From Oscillospiraceae bacterium (lineage in GTDB: Bacteria > Bacillota > Clostridia > Oscillospirales > Oscillospiraceae): a stretch of DNA of 18,064 nucleotides. A program made the position numbers and the translations under genes. A model generated the notes under the pieces. It was not told the origin of the DNA, ran no database searches, and saw only the letters and a program-made list of their open reading frames with translations. The DNA lies in assembly GCA_028691385.1 (NCBI GenBank), contig JAQUZL010000026.1, positions 1 through 18,064 on the forward strand, written 5' to 3'. Shown here in pieces: positions 1 to 7,600 of the stretch (its first letter is position 1; each line of letters begins with the position of its first letter).

Positions 1-824
1 CGCATTTTATCCAGACACTTAAATACCGATACATTGCTGTCTGTTGTAATGGGATTCTCAAGCATAATATCTGAAATTTTAATATATTCAGGGGAAGCCC
101 AAATTCGATTCTTCCCAACAAAGTCGGATACAAATTCATCTGCCGGATTTTTCAAAACATTTTCCGGTGTGTCGTACTGAAGAATCCTGCCATCGCGCAT
201 GATACAAATCATATCAGCAATTTTGATTGCTTCATCCATATCATGCGTTACAAACACAATCGTCTTTTTCAATTTCGACTGTAGGTTGACCAATTCATCC
301 TGCAAATCGGATCTGGTAATTGGATCCAGTGCTGAAAATGGTTCATCCATTAAGATCACATCGGGGTCAGTCGCAAAAGCCCGGGCAACCCCAATCCGTT
401 GTTGCTGCCCGCCGCTTAGCTCTGTTGGATAACGATTTAAGTATTCTTTGCTGTCCAAACCGACAATTTGCATTAATCGTTCTGTGTTTTTCTCCAAGTC
501 CTGCGCGTTCGTTTTTTGTATCCGCGGAATCAACTCAATGTTCTCCCGAACGGTCATATGGGGAAACAACCCTGTCTGCTGAATGACATAACCAATATTC
601 CTTCGAAGCAGCACCTCATCAATGGTACAAATGTCCTTTCCCTTCAAATAGATCGAGCCGCTTGTAGGCTTTACCAATCGGTTGATCATTTTTAGCATCG
701 TCGTTTTGCCGCAGCCACTTTCTCCGATAATTGCGACAAGATGACTTTTTGCGACATGAAAGGTAACATCAGTTAGTACATTCTTGCTTTTATAGCTTTT
801 ACAAATTGCGTTGAACGCAATCAT
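1..824 (-). CDS. opuCA: Osmoprotectant (glycine betaine/carnitine/choline) ABC transporter ATPase, OpuCA/ProV type, 3' end missing
   Basis: This is the ATPase subunit of a quaternary-amine/osmoprotectant importer, acting on the cytoplasmic face of the membrane. About 274 codons are visible before the reading frame leaves the left edge. Walker A (GESGCGKT) is at residues 34-41, the Q-loop (QQTGLFPHMT) near 82-91, the signature LSGGQQQR at 136-143, Walker B (VILMDEP) at 156-162, and the switch histidine in FVTHDMDEA near 190. The last visible residues (a KISDIM..NPITTDSNVSVF stretch) look like the start of the C-terminal CBS pair typical of OpuCA, which is about 380 aa in full. ATG 824 is preferred over ATG 830 because the AGGAGG at 832-837 lies 7 nt from 824 but only 1 nt from 830. 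The gene is preceded by its own promoter (1036-1065) and lies downstream of a BusR-like regulator. EgtU/OsmV-type relatives have the same architecture, so the exact substrate is not certain. Confidence 0.88.
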   Translation of the reverse strand, partial: MIAFNAICKSYKSKNVLTDVTFHVAKSHLVAIIGESGCGKTTMLKMINRLVKPTSGSIYLKGKDICTIDEVLLRRNIGYVIQQTGLFPHMTVRENIELIPRIQKTNAQDLEKNTERLMQIVGLDSKEYLNRYPTELSGGQQQRIGVARAFATDPDVILMDEPFSALDPITRSDLQDELVNLQSKLKKTIVFVTHDMDEAIKIADMICIMRDGRILQYDTPENVLKNPADEFVSDFVGKNRIWASPEYIKISDIMLENPITTDSNVSVFKCLDKM

Positions 825-1027
825 ATTCATCCCTCCTACCATCTGGTTGCGGTTTCAGGCACGGCCGCCGGATGTGCCTTTTGCCAGCTCAAAGCTGGAG
901 CTGTTACAATGAGCGCGTTCGAACCGGCAACCCGCCTTCTTTTCTGGCCTGCTTTGCGCGCACAACTGCGTGAAAGCCTTTTATTTCGGGGGCTTGATAT
1001 TCTAGTCTGCAGACGCCCATTGAAGTA
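825..1027 (-). other. Long, comparatively GC-rich 5' leader of the opuCA-like gene with two small hairpins
   Basis: Between the predicted transcription start (about 1028) and the ATPase start lie about 200 nt with no convincing gene. Two hairpins can be seen: GGCAC (858-862) with GTGCC (874-878), and CCAGCT (884-889) with AGCTGG (893-898) around a 3-nt loop. The stretch is noticeably more GC-rich than the AT-rich DNA on both sides. A 38-codon ORF can be read in it on the minus strand from an ATG near 1022, but it has no Shine-Dalgarno sequence. I do not recognise a riboswitch class. It could be a structured leader or an inserted short repeat. Confidence 0.35.
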
Positions 1028-1028
1028 A

Positions 1029-1053
1029 CAACTTTATATTACATTAAAAGTTG
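1029..1053. promoter_or_regulatory. Candidate operator: inverted repeat overlapping the -10 of the opuCA promoter
   Basis: CAACTTT (1029-1035) and AAAGTTG (1047-1053) form a perfect 7-bp inverted repeat with an 11-nt spacer that covers the -10 hexamer. A dimeric repressor bound here would block transcription. The adjacent GntR/RCK_C regulator is the obvious candidate binder. The assignment rests only on position and symmetry. Confidence 0.45.
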
Positions 1054-1065
1054 GTGAATTGTCAA
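1036..1065 (-). promoter_or_regulatory. SigA-type promoter for the opuCA-like gene
   Basis: Reading the minus strand, a perfect -35 TTGACA (1060-1065) is followed after 18 nt by TAATAT (1036-1041) as the -10. No other promoter this strong is seen between the regulator and the transporter gene. With the terminator at 1122-1173 behind it, the transporter should be transcribed independently of the regulator. Confidence 0.75.
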
Positions 1066-1121
1066 GCGGTATTCAGCGTATGCGTTCGGCGTTTCCCCTA
1101 AGATTTCGATTCATCATTACC

Positions 1122-1173
1122 AAAACCGCCCGATTGGAGATTCTGATTTACAGAATCTGCAATCGGGCGGTTT
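1122..1173 (-). terminator. Long-stem intrinsic terminator downstream of the GntR/RCK_C regulator
   Basis: The arms 1123-1145 and 1151-1173 pair over 23 positions with one mismatch (1137/1159) around an ATTTA loop. The stem starts with an AAACCGCCCGATT arm. On the minus strand the stem is followed by a short T-run (TTTTGG), which is weak, but the stem is very stable. It separates the regulator from the transporter promoter. Confidence 0.75.
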
Positions 1174-1193
1174 GCGAATTGTGTATGTGAAAT

Positions 1194-1850
1194 TTAGAAT
1201 ATGTCTTTGCTTTCGGCGGTTGGATACAGAAAATCTTTTACCTGCTGTGAGGTGTCATCCTGTGGTAAAAAATAGAGGACATCGTGCTCAAATAGTGTCA
1301 CATAGGGTCCCGGCGACTTCAGAATCACGCCTTGCCTATCCACAGCAAGTACGGTTGCGCCGGTATGCTGCCAAAACTGAATTTCAGCAATACATTTATT
1401 AAGATATACGCACTGCTTGTTGATTTCAATTTTATAGGGCATAAACGGATTCATGGAGCGCAGCTGCTGTGATGCGTCAATCAAATCCGATAATTGTTTA
1501 CTCAACACCTGCAAGTCTTCCTGCTGCTGGGTGATGCTATTTAACAGGTTATCTTTTATTTTATCAAAGGTCTTTCTTTTTTGAAATTGCTTCACATAAC
1601 TCGTAGCGTGTTTCTGCGACAAAATGGTTACGCCGCTGCCTTTTTCGGATGAAACAATCCCTAAATCGCACAACACGCAAATGGCGCGTCGCGCTGTTTC
1701 AGGCGACACTTTATATTGACTTGCGATGGCAGAACGGGCATATATTTTTGCGCCTTCCTGATATTCTTCGCAAGCAATTCTGGCTGCTAATTCAAGGGCA
1801 ATTTGTTGATAACGAGGAATATCATCCTCATACTTCACTTGATTTTCCAT
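1194..1850 (-). CDS. busR: GntR-family wHTH regulator with C-terminal RCK_C (TrkA_C) domain, BusR-like
   Basis: This is a 218-aa predicted repressor. Residues about 11-75 form a GntR winged helix-turn-helix (PRYQQIALELAARI, then SAIASQYKVSPETARRAI, then a wing with KGSGVTIL). Residues about 85-130 are a hydrophilic, probably coiled-coil segment. Residues about 140-205 match an RCK_C/TrkA_C domain (GATVLAVDRQGVILKSPGP, then FEHDVLYFLP). This order is that of BusR of Lactococcus and Streptococcus, in which RCK_C binds cyclic di-AMP and the protein represses the betaine importer genes. The opuCA-like ATPase gene lies directly downstream on the same strand, which supports the same role. AGAGG stands 7 nt upstream of the ATG. 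The start overlaps the end of the preceding 93-codon ORF by 16 nt, suggesting translational coupling. The function is inferred from architecture and context. Confidence 0.85.
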   Translation of the reverse strand: MENQVKYEDDIPRYQQIALELAARIACEEYQEGAKIYARSAIASQYKVSPETARRAICVLCDLGIVSSEKGSGVTILSQKHATSYVKQFQKRKTFDKIKDNLLNSITQQQEDLQVLSKQLSDLIDASQQLRSMNPFMPYKIEINKQCVYLNKCIAEIQFWQHTGATVLAVDRQGVILKSPGPYVTLFEHDVLYFLPQDDTSQQVKDFLYPTAESKDIF

Positions 1851-2116
1851 CGGTTAACCTCTTTCTTAAAACGCGATCGAATCATCCAGCCAAAGCGTTT
1901 CTTGTATTCCCGGCGATCAACCGGAAACGCCGCATCGTCCTTCCGCTTTTCTGTACAGACGTTGATGACCCCCATATCCTTACAGGCAAGGTGTAGCAGT
2001 TCAAAATAGATGGGTTCTTTCGCCACGGAATTCACCGCAGATAACACCTCGTCTGCGTACTGCCGCTCCTGCCGTCTGCAATCCAAACCTGATATGCCGT
2101 GGACATCCGCGGTCAC
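1835..2116 (-). CDS. Hypothetical 93-aa ORF upstream of and overlapping the BusR-like gene
   Basis: I do not recognise this protein. A GTG-initiated frame of 93 codons begins about 27 nt after the predicted transcription start and runs into the regulator gene with a 16-nt overlap, as expected for a coupled operon. The product is charged, with a basic C-terminus (YKKRFGWMIRSRFKKEV) and one helix-like central stretch (YFELLHLACKDMGVI); no signal peptide or membrane segment is seen. No good Shine-Dalgarno precedes the GTG. An 8-codon ORF (ATG 2137-2139 to TGA) overlaps its start by four bases. It may be a real small gene, a degraded gene fragment, or only a leader. Confidence 0.35.
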   Translation of the reverse strand: MTADVHGISGLDCRRQERQYADEVLSAVNSVAKEPIYFELLHLACKDMGVINVCTEKRKDDAAFPVDRREYKKRFGWMIRSRFKKEVNRWKIK

Positions 2117-2149
2117 CTCATCGCGGCGTCGGACTTCATGATAAGGATC

Positions 2150-2178
2150 ATTATAAATTAGTCCTCAAAAAATTGCAA
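2150..2178 (-). promoter_or_regulatory. Promoter of the BusR-like regulator transcript
   Basis: On the minus strand, -35 TTGCAA (2173-2178) and a perfect -10 TATAAT (2150-2155) are 17 nt apart. An imperfect palindrome, ATGAT-N4-ATCAT (2138-2151), covers the expected start site and could be an autoregulatory operator. It shares no obvious sequence with the repeat in the opuCA promoter. Confidence 0.7.
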
Positions 2179-2194
2179 GACTTTGCGAGGCTGG

Positions 2195-2230
2195 GAAACG
2201 CTCCCTGCCCTTGCGGGCAGGGAGCGTTTC
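2195..2230. terminator. Perfect 16-bp hairpin between the AT-rich and GC-rich blocks
   Basis: Arms 2195-2210 and 2215-2230 are perfect complements (GAAACGCTCCCTGCCC and its reverse complement) with a TTGC loop. It lies about 80 nt past the stop of the minus-strand gene 2309-3049. It has no clear T-run on either side. It probably ends transcription from that gene or acts as an insulating hairpin. A smaller CGGCC-AAA-GGCCG hairpin lies near 2293-2305. Confidence 0.6.
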
Positions 2231-2308
2231 GCTTGTATTGACGGCGGACTTTCGCCCACTGCCAACACGAACAGCGGGCGCGCGATCGGTGACGGCCTTT
2301 GGCCGGGG

Positions 2309-3049
2309 TCAGATCAGAGAATATACATGGGCATGCGCTGCAACATAAATCGTTTTTCCGGTAAATTCGCTGACGTTGATCGTGAAGGTGTAGGACGTGA
2401 AATAATCTGCGGGATTGGTAACCGTGTGGTGATACGGGAACAAGCCGGGGGCGCTGTGGGTGGGCGGCACGTCGCCGAGGTAGAGATGCACTTCATCCAT
2501 CGTGTAGGGGGCGACGGTGGAGATCGTCACGAGCAGATTGCTGCCGGAGCGAACCATTGCAACGGAACCAATGTCGGTATGATCATGGCCAAGGCCGAGA
2601 TCGACCGTTTTGCTTGGTTCTCTTGCGCCAATGGAGGTGTATTGCGCGTTGCCGGTGCCAAAATCAGTGCCGACCGACCATGCAGAACCGGCTTCTGTCG
2701 GCTCTGTGGAGGTGGTTGTGGAGGTGGTTGTGGTGGAGGTGGTTGTGGTGCTGATGGTCAAAACGTCCTCCAGCTTGAACTCCAGCAGCATTTCCTTTTT
2801 GATGATGTCGCGCAGCGTCTGATCCACGGAATGATTGACCTGCAGCAGTTCGTCAAGCGTTGGCGCGGGATCAAGCCGCGTCTGCCCCTCAATAGTGCCA
2901 AGCACATATTGGAGCTTTTCCGCTTCCGCGTTAATGAGGTGCGCAAGCCCCAGCTCCTCAAAGGCCACGGAGGCAAGCAGAAGATTCACCGAATCCTCGA
3001 TGGAAATACTCACAGACGCATCCACGTCTGGAATGTTGGGAAAAGACAT
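2309..3049 (-). CDS. Spore-surface-like protein: conserved N-domain, Thr-rich linker, beta-rich C-domain
   Basis: This is a 246-aa protein with no signal peptide. Residues 1-98 (starting MSFPNIPDVD; helical, with VNLLLASVAFEELGLAHLINAEAEKLQYVLG and KKEMLLEFKLEDVL) belong to an N-terminal domain often seen in Firmicutes ahead of variable or repetitive C-termini in spore coat/exosporium-like proteins; that role is from my memory of the family. Residues about 99-120 are a Thr/Ser linker encoded by a short tandem DNA repeat. Residues 120-246 form a beta-rich domain with conserved-looking turns (LYLGDVPPTHSAPGLFPYHH, then IYVAAHAHVY). AAAGGAG lies upstream of the ATG. It is divergent from its paralogue at 3185, which shares the first ~95 residues. 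The spore assignment is moderate; a cell-surface role is possible. Confidence 0.78.
   Translation of the reverse strand: MSFPNIPDVDASVSISIEDSVNLLLASVAFEELGLAHLINAEAEKLQYVLGTIEGQTRLDPAPTLDELLQVNHSVDQTLRDIIKKEMLLEFKLEDVLTISTTTTSTTTTSTTTSTEPTEAGSAWSVGTDFGTGNAQYTSIGAREPSKTVDLGLGHDHTDIGSVAMVRSGSNLLVTISTVAPYTMDEVHLYLGDVPPTHSAPGLFPYHHTVTNPADYFTSYTFTINVSEFTGKTIYVAAHAHVYSLI
2706..2750 (-). repeat. Short tandem repeat encoding the Thr/Ser linker
   Basis: On the plus strand GTGGAGGTGGTT occurs at 2706-2717 and 2718-2729. A 15-base variant (GTGGTGGAGGTGGTT) follows at 2730-2744, then GTGGTG. Units are multiples of three, so copy-number change would lengthen or shorten the linker without a frameshift. 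Confidence 0.75.
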
Positions 3050-3184
3050 AGAACTCTCCTTTCAAAGTGGGTCCGTTTCATTCTATTTCGACACTGCCGC
3101 AGTTGTGCACGCACAAGCGGCGGACTTGCACAATACAATGAATGGAGAGGCTTTTTGATACCGAACCCAGGAAAGGAGACCTCA
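3050..3184. promoter_or_regulatory. Divergent intergenic region between the two paralogous surface-protein genes
   Basis: The region must hold promoters for both genes. A perfect hexamer inverted repeat, TTGTGC-AC-GCACAA (3103-3116), sits near its middle. I see no good SigA -35/-10 pair. A CAATACAAT stretch near 3130-3138 on the plus strand loosely resembles a sporulation sigma-E -10 element, but this is weak evidence. Confidence 0.3.
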
Positions 3185-3973
3185 ATGTCATTTCCAACCA
3201 TACCGGATGTGAATCCGGCGATATCGTTGAATTTTTGCGATGCGGTCAATCTGCTTTTGACCTCCATCGCGATGGAGGAGATCAGCCTGTCAAAGCTGAT
3301 GGACGCCGAACGCGAGAAAATGCAGTCGGTGCTGTCCTGCTGCACCTGCCGGGAAACGGCGCTTTGCGATCTGATGCGGGTGAATCGAAGCGCGGACGAC
3401 ATGCTGAAAACAATGGCAAAGCTGGAGATGCTGCTGCAGTTTAAGCTGCAGGACGTCCGCGCGCTGCTGCCCCGCAGCGCCGACTGCCCCTGCCAATGCG
3501 AGATGGATTCGTGCCGGCCAAGCCCGCCAAGCAGGTGTGAATACTGCCTGATGGGGACGGGGATGGGACGCATAGAAGGCGCATGCGCGCCGTGTTCCGG
3601 CGCCTGCGCCGCACTTTACGCATTTGTGCCCTGCCGGGACAGTCCACGCCGCACCATCCGGTATGCCGTGGGGGACGGGGCGCTGCAGTTTTGCGCGTCG
3701 GGACGCGGCGTGGAAGCGCGCTGTCAGGGCGGGGACGCGCCTGCGCTGCTGGTATGCGGAACCGGTCAGTTAACCCGAATTTGCCATGAGGGCACAGCGC
3801 TGGTCGGCGCGGCAGCTTTTACGCTGACGGTGCAAAGCGCGCCGTGCGGATCGCTGGCATTTCGGATGCAGCTGACCGCATGCGCCGGTTCGCGCTTGAT
3901 ACATGACAGTGGCTTGGTCAGCGTCTGCGGCGCAGAATCGGATTTGCGCATGGCGTGTAACACGGAAAAATAA
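3185..3973 (+). CDS. Cys-rich spore-surface-like protein, paralogue of 2309-3049
   Basis: This 262-aa protein starts MSFPTIPDVNPAIS and shares its first ~95 residues with the divergent neighbour (VNLLLTSIAMEEISLSKLMDAEREKMQSVL, then KLEMLLQFKLQDVRALL). From about residue 98 it is unrelated: a stretch very rich in cysteine (CPCQCEMDSC, CEYC, CAPCSGAC), then a low-similarity domain with further scattered Cys that I do not recognise. The reading frame is open much further upstream, but the homologous start and the AAGGAG 7 nt before ATG 3185 decide the start. No signal peptide is seen, consistent with assembly from the mother cell onto a spore. The cysteines could crosslink it into a coat layer. 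The role is inferred from the shared N-domain. Confidence 0.75.
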   Translation: MSFPTIPDVNPAISLNFCDAVNLLLTSIAMEEISLSKLMDAEREKMQSVLSCCTCRETALCDLMRVNRSADDMLKTMAKLEMLLQFKLQDVRALLPRSADCPCQCEMDSCRPSPPSRCEYCLMGTGMGRIEGACAPCSGACAALYAFVPCRDSPRRTIRYAVGDGALQFCASGRGVEARCQGGDAPALLVCGTGQLTRICHEGTALVGAAAFTLTVQSAPCGSLAFRMQLTACAGSRLIHDSGLVSVCGAESDLRMACNTEK

Positions 3974-4002
3974 AATGGGCGAAACCTGCAAATACTGTAG
4001 CC

Positions 4003-4629
4003 ATGATGACAACAAATGAAGGATTCCGGGAAACCGAACGCTGCCTGATGCAAGAGGCGCAGCCGTCTGCTTGCCTGCGTGTGCTGGCCGGGCAGGCGTG
4101 GCCGCGCATTCCCGCGATGCAGGCGCTGCTCGATGAGCAAACAACCGCACAATCGCCCGTGCACCACCCGGAGGGCAGCGTGTGGGAGCACACGCTGCTG
4201 GTCGTGGACGAGGCGGCGAAGAAAAAGCAATATAGCGCCGACGCGCGCGCGTTTATGTGGGCGGCGCTGCTCCACGACATTGGAAAACCGGCCACCACCC
4301 GCGTGCGAAAAGGACGCATCACGGCCTATGACCACGACAAGGTCGGCGCGGAAATGGCAGCGGCGCTGCTGACCGCGCTAGGCGCAGATGCGGCCTTCGC
4401 AAAAAAAACCGCGGCGCTGGTGCGCTATCACATGCAGCTGCTGTATCTGGAAAAAAATCTGCCGTTTCAAGACCTTTCCGGCATGAAACGGCAGACTGAT
4501 TGGATGGACATTGCGCTGCTGGGGTATTGCGACCGCGTTGGCAGACTGGGCGCGGATGCGGACGCGGCGCGCGCGGCGGTCTGCCGGTTTTTGCAGCGGT
4601 GCGGCGCGGACGCCCGGCTGCCGTGGTAA
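4003..4629 (+). CDS. HD-domain phosphohydrolase-like protein
   Basis: This is a 208-aa predicted soluble protein with an HD metal-dependent phosphohydrolase fold. H63 (in GSVWEHTLLVVDEA), the H91-D92 pair (ALLHDIGKP) and downstream TAYDHDKVGAEMA and VRYHM motifs fit metal ligands of the family. The sequence is closest in feel to the HD domain found at the C-terminus of bacterial CCA-adding enzymes, but there is no nucleotidyltransferase head. The substrate cannot be told. The gene starts 29 nt after the Cys-rich coat-like gene on the same strand, so they may be cotranscribed. No clear Shine-Dalgarno precedes ATG 4003; ATG 4006 or ATG 4048 are possible alternatives. It converges on the histidine kinase gene. 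Confidence 0.8.
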   Translation: MMTTNEGFRETERCLMQEAQPSACLRVLAGQAWPRIPAMQALLDEQTTAQSPVHHPEGSVWEHTLLVVDEAAKKKQYSADARAFMWAALLHDIGKPATTRVRKGRITAYDHDKVGAEMAAALLTALGADAAFAKKTAALVRYHMQLLYLEKNLPFQDLSGMKRQTDWMDIALLGYCDRVGRLGADADAARAAVCRFLQRCGADARLPW

Positions 4630-4656
4630 AAAAGCAGCGCGGCTGAGAGGGCTTTT
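4628..4656. terminator. Weak bidirectional terminator between convergent HD and histidine kinase genes
   Basis: AAAAGC (4630-4635) pairs with GCTTTT (4651-4656), with an AGC/GCT inner pairing. On the minus strand the stem runs into TTTTTT. It overlaps the stop codon of the kinase gene. Confidence 0.4.
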
Positions 4657-7600
4657 ATGCGTTGGCCCGGAAGCAACGCTCCAAGGTGCGGTAGAGCACG
4701 TCCGTGTCAATCGGCTTGGAAATATGGCCGTTCATGCCGCTGCTGAGCGCGTTGTTCACATCTTCGGTAAAGGCATTGGCGGTCATGGCAAAAATGGGGA
4801 TGGTGGCGGCCTGCGGATGGGCGGAGCTGCGGATGGCCGCAGTTGCTTCATAGCCGTCCATGACCGGCATTTGAATATCCATCAAAATGGCGTCGTAGGT
4901 GCCGGGGGCGGAGGCGGCAAACTTTTTGCAGGCGATTTCGCCGTTTTCGGCGGGGTCGATCTCCAAATGGGTCATGCCCAGCAGCTCCGTCGCGATCTCC
5001 ATGTTGAGCGCGTTGTCCTCGGCCAGCAGAACGCGTTTGCCGGTAAAATCAAATTGCGCGGCGTCCGCGCCGGTGGTTTTATATTTGCCGCCGCTTAAGG
5101 TCATCAGCACGTCAAACACGGTGGACTGAAACAGCGGCTTCGTCACAAAGATGTTCGCGCCGGCCGCCTTGGCCTCGTCTGCAACCTCGGAAAGATCATA
5201 GGCGGACACGATGATGATGAGGGTGTCCGCGTCATACAGCTGCCGAATCCGTCTTGTGACGTCAATTCCGCTTGCCCCGGGCATTTTCCAGTCCACAAAG
5301 CACACGTCATACCCGACGCCCTTGGCGTGGGCGGCTTCCAGCATCTCAATGGCCTGTTCGCCGGAGGCGGCGGCTTCATGGGCGATGCCGATGCGCGAAA
5401 GCACAACGGCGGTATATTCGCGGGTGTTTTCATCATCGTCCACCACCAGAGCCTTAATGGAACGGAACTTCTCGGCCGAATTTTGGGAGCTTTCGGCGCT
5501 GACGCCGAAGGGGAGATTCACGGTGAAGGTTGTCCCCACGCCCTTTTCCGACTGCACCTGAATGGTGCCATGCATCATTTCCACCAAATTTTTGGTGATG
5601 GAAAGTCCCAGACCGCTGCCGCCGTGCTTTTGCGCGGTTGCTGCGCTTTCCTGCTCGAAGGGCTTGAAGATTCGGCTGAGCATATCCGCGTCCATGCCGC
5701 ATCCGGTATCGGACACCTTGAACTCAAAGTATACCTTGTCGTTGCTCGTGGAGCGCTGGGTGACGGAAAGCTCCATACTACCGCCGGTCGGGGTGAATTT
5801 GAGCGAGTTGGACAGCAGATTCAAAATGATCTGGTTCAGCCGCAGACTGTCGCCCACCAGCACCTCTTCAGTCACACCGGACAGCAGAATATTAAACCGG
5901 ATGCCCTTGGCGCGGCTTTGGCTATAGTACACAGAGGAAATTGCGGTAATCAGTTCCTTGAAATCGAAGGGATTGTTCGCCAGATGCAGCTTGTCGCTTT
6001 CAATGGCGGACATATCGAGCACGTCGTTGATGATGTTCAGCAGCACCTTGGAGGACGTGTCGATTTTATTCAGGTATTCCGTGGTTTTGCTCGGATCGCC
6101 GACTTTGTTTTTGGCCAGCGCCGTCATGCCCACAATTGCGTTCATGGGCGTTCGGATTTCATGACTCATCCGCGCAAGGAACTGGCTCTTGGCCGCATTT
6201 GCCTGCTCCGCCTGCCGCACTGCGCTGGTCAGGAGGCGGTTGCTCTGTTCCACCTTTTTCAGATTCCTTTGACGGCTGAGCAGAATGTGCACGAACAGGC
6301 CAAAGCACAGGAAAATCAGCACTGCAATCACGGCGAACGGAATCCGAAACTTGTAAAGCACATCCTGCGTTGTCAGGTGATAGGGCTTTCCCGTGGTGTA
6401 TTTTGCGATGATTTGAGAAGTTTCATCCTCGCTGATCTGCGCGATGCTCTTGTTGATGACCGAAATCAGCAGCGGATCGGAAAGCAGCGCATCCGGCTGC
6501 CCGTTTTCGTCAAGCAGCGTAACCACGCTCAGGCACAGCTGATCGCTCAGCCCCTCCACCGGGAACGCGGACAGCGGCTCATACTGCGGTTTTGACAGCA
6601 GATACGTCACAACATATTGGTTTTGCATGGCAAGATCCGCACTGCCGTCCAGCACGGCGCGGAAGCTGTCCTCCACAGAGTCATACGGCACAATTTTGAA
6701 ATTGGGGTATTTCGTCTGCAAAAAGGCCTCCACACTGCCCGAGCCGGTGGCCATGGCCACGGTATAGTGCGCGTCCTTATCGAAGACAGAAGTGTTTTTC
6801 CCCACAAATACCTTTTGCGCGCTCAAATAGGGAAGCGAAAGATTCATGCCCTTTGAGTTCAAATTAATGGCGTTGTATTCCACGCTGGAAATCAGTCCGA
6901 TGCGGTTTCGGGTGAGATCGTCATAGTGCACGGTTCCGGTGGGCAGCGCAACATAGTGGAACTGCAGGCCGCTGATCTGGGAAACCCGATCCAAAATGGC
7001 GCGCGTCATGCCGGAAAATTCGCCTGTGGTGCGGTCGGTATAGGAAACCGGATCCTGCGAGGAAACGTATCCGAGGTTGACCTGCCCCAGCTGCCGAATA
7101 TAGGCCTGCTCCGCCGGGCTGAACACCTGAGAGGTCTGCACGTCGCTGAAGTACTTTTGATCCAGCGCCAGCTCGTAATACCGGTTGTTTTCGTGAATAT
7201 GCTGCTGCGCGGCGTCGATTCCGGCCTTGATGCTCGGGTCATTCGGATTGCACGCAAAATACATATCCGTGGGCGTCAGACGCGCAATCACCTGATAATC
7301 GGCGGTATACCGAATGGTGCCCATCATCAGCGCGTCCACTTCGCCCGCGTCGAGCGCGGCGCGTGCTTCCTGATCGGTCTGATACTGGGTCATGGTGATC
7401 GCAATGTGCTTGCTGTCCATATAGTCCTGGCAAAGCTGGACATATGCCGAGCCTGCGATGCCGCCGACCCGCAAGCCGGAAAAGCTTTCAAAATCCTGAT
7501 AGGCATAGCGCTTGTCGTCTGCGAGTACGCACAGCAGCGCGCCGTTTTCGCCCATCGGACTGTCTGAAAAGTCATACAACGCGTCGCGGCCGGGCGCTTT

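Noticed and set aside
925..945. GGTTCGAAC on the minus strand, resembling a tRNA T-loop
   Set aside because: The flanking bases do not form a T-stem and no anticodon or acceptor arms can be found.
2102..2139. Short MKSDAAMR peptide with a possible in-frame extension resembling the N-terminus of DAHP synthase
   Set aside because: The resemblance covers only a few residues and the downstream sequence does not match that enzyme.
2701..2760. Tandem GT-rich repeats as a CRISPR or other array
   Set aside because: Units are 12-15 bases without spacers and lie in frame within a coding region.
2183..3184. Long open plus-strand frame upstream of the Cys-rich coat-like gene, antisense to 2309-3049
   Set aside because: It is open because of the GC-rich repeat and codon structure of the opposite gene; the homologous start and ribosome binding site place the real start at 3185.
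5327..6595. A 422-codon plus-strand ORF
   Set aside because: It lies wholly antisense to the histidine kinase, has no recognisable domain, and the minus-strand frame is conserved throughout.
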